Below, in pieces: positions 63,471 through 64,000 of a DNA stretch of 64,000 nt. The stretch's first letter is position 1. The number at the start of each line of letters is the position of its first letter. The notes under the pieces are model-generated. The model saw only the letters and a list, made by a program, of their open reading frames with translations, did no database searches and was not told the origin of the DNA. Source of the DNA: Mycetocola sp. (GTDB lineage: Bacteria; Actinomycetota; Actinomycetes; Actinomycetales; Microbacteriaceae); NCBI RefSeq assembly GCF_025464835.1, contig NZ_JAODMP010000067.1, positions 1 to 64,000 on the forward strand. The letters run 5' to 3'. Made by a program: the position numbers and the translations under genes.

Positions 63471-64000
63471 TGACGCTCCCAGAAACTCGGGCCAACAGGT
63501 TCCTTGAAATCGCTCTGGGCGATGAGGTAGCCCTCGTCATCGATTGCGATCGGAAGCTGCGGAAGGGGACGTGCCGCGGGTCCGAAGATTACGGCGCAGT
63601 GGTTGGTGACATCGAACTGCGACTGGTGGCACGGGCAGAGCAAGTGGTGAGTCTGCTGCTCGTACAACGCCACGGGGCATCCGACGTGGGTGCACACCTT
63701 CGAGTATGCGACGATTCCGTCGTACGACCAACCCTTGCGGTCCTCGTCCTCGATGAGGTCCTCGGGCTTGAGCCGCATGAGCAGGACGATGGCCTTGGCT
63801 TTCTCCTCGAGGTAACCCTCGGAGTGTCCGACGCTGGCCAGCTTTTCGGGAATGACGTGGAAGACGGACCCGATGGTGACGTCGGATGCCTTGATTGGCA
63901 GGCCGGACGGGTCGCGGGCGAGCTTGTCGCCGGCTTCCCACATCGTGTGCTTCAGCAGGTCGACAGGGTTCTGGCCCTCGGGGGCGAGCCCGCGGAACAG
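63467..64000 (-). CDS. qcrA: Rieske iron-sulfur subunit of the bc1 complex (5' end outside window)
   Basis: The 178 codons shown are the C-terminal part; the frame stays open past 64000, so the ATG at 63943 is internal. The Rieske cluster motifs are CTHVGCPVAL and CPCHQSQFD with the Cys and His ligands, followed by a conserved PLPQLP end. The upstream part, with the membrane helices of the actinobacterial type, lies outside. It carries the 2Fe-2S cluster that takes electrons from menaquinol. The stop overlaps the qcrB start by four bases. Confidence 0.95.
   Translation of the reverse strand: MFRGLAPEGQNPVDLLKHTMWEAGDKLARDPSGLPIKASDVTIGSVFHVIPEKLASVGHSEGYLEEKAKAIVLLMRLKPEDLIEDEDRKGWSYDGIVAYSKVCTHVGCPVALYEQQTHHLLCPCHQSQFDVTNHCAVIFGPAARPLPQLPIAIDDEGYLIAQSDFKEPVGPSFWERH

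Noticed and set aside
63467-63943. ATG 63943 as the qcrA start
   Set aside because: The frame continues with Rieske-like residues to the window edge and a Rieske protein needs its N-terminal membrane helices.
1-64000. tRNA, rRNA, riboswitches, prophage or defence islands
   Set aside because: Gaps are short and no conserved tRNA arms, rRNA segments or known aptamer cores were recognised; no phage or defence genes were found.

Overview
The window is a high-GC actinobacterial chromosome segment, most likely from Microbacteriaceae. The evidence is a complete actinobacterial division and cell-wall (dcw) cluster, FtsR/GarA/DivIVA/SepF-type proteins, DUF3040 and DUF3043 proteins, an Rv2175c homologue, a DUF7882 protein, and GTCGAGTAG-type intergenic repeats I associate with that family. 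The gene order from the acyl-CoA synthetase (17.3 kb) to DnaE (49.5 kb) follows, with gaps, the order I remember for Mycobacterium tuberculosis Rv2187 down to about Rv2145c and beyond. No rRNA, tRNA, CRISPR array, prophage, transposase or defence system was seen.

Layout. 1-0.6 kb: a tandem array of inverted-arm repeats that cuts off a VOC-family gene. 0.7-5 kb: small accessory genes (VOC protein, acyl-CoA dehydrogenase, S4 RNA-binding protein, an internally deleted metallo-beta-lactamase gene, conserved small proteins, Dps). 5-7.4 kb: a type III polyketide synthase / methyltransferase operon whose third gene, a FAD monooxygenase, is decayed. 7.4-11 kb: an SGNH hydrolase, then a signalling block (CDP-alcohol phosphatidyltransferase, GarA/OdhI, FtsR, ResR-like MerR). 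11-17.3 kb: pyruvate carboxylase between a ParA-type and a MinD-type ATPase, then peptide deformylase. 17.3-28 kb: acyl-CoA synthetase, ROK glucokinase, PlsC, class II DAHP synthase, PASTA kinase, LysM protein, Rv2175c-like protein, polyprenyl diphosphate synthase, DUF3040. 28-46 kb: mraZ-rsmH-ftsL-ftsI-murF-mraY-murD-ftsW-murG-murC-ftsQ-ftsZ-yggS-sepF-yggT-divIVA-lspA-rluD. murE is missing from its usual place between ftsI and murF. 46-57 kb: dnaE, a Pro/Gln-rich membrane protein, flavin reductase, hisD, nrdR, pyrD, DUF3043, an M20 dipeptidase and an IscA/ErpA protein. 57.5-64 kb: respiratory genes ctaC-ctaD-ctaF facing an RlmA-like methyltransferase and qcrB-qcrA; qcrA runs off the right end.

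How the parts work together. Most of the window makes and controls the envelope: lipid II synthesis (MurF, MurD, MraY, MurG, MurC), septal and polar growth (FtsI, FtsW, FtsQ, FtsZ, SepF, DivIVA), the isoprenoid supply, and a PASTA kinase that may sense the wall. MraZ has a clear triple-repeat operator, and ftsZ is preceded by a good palindrome that is a candidate FtsR site. GarA, FtsR and the kinase suggest coupling of central carbon flux to growth.

The most distinctive features are non-coding or show decay: the 95-bp inverted-arm array, two related long palindromes (near 22.5 kb and 60.9 kb, the second forming the 3' end of a coding gene), a 19-bp minisatellite, a pair of 26-bp repeats with a 17-bp palindrome, and three deletion pseudogenes. 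I found no clearly new multi-gene system; the palindrome families are the best leads.
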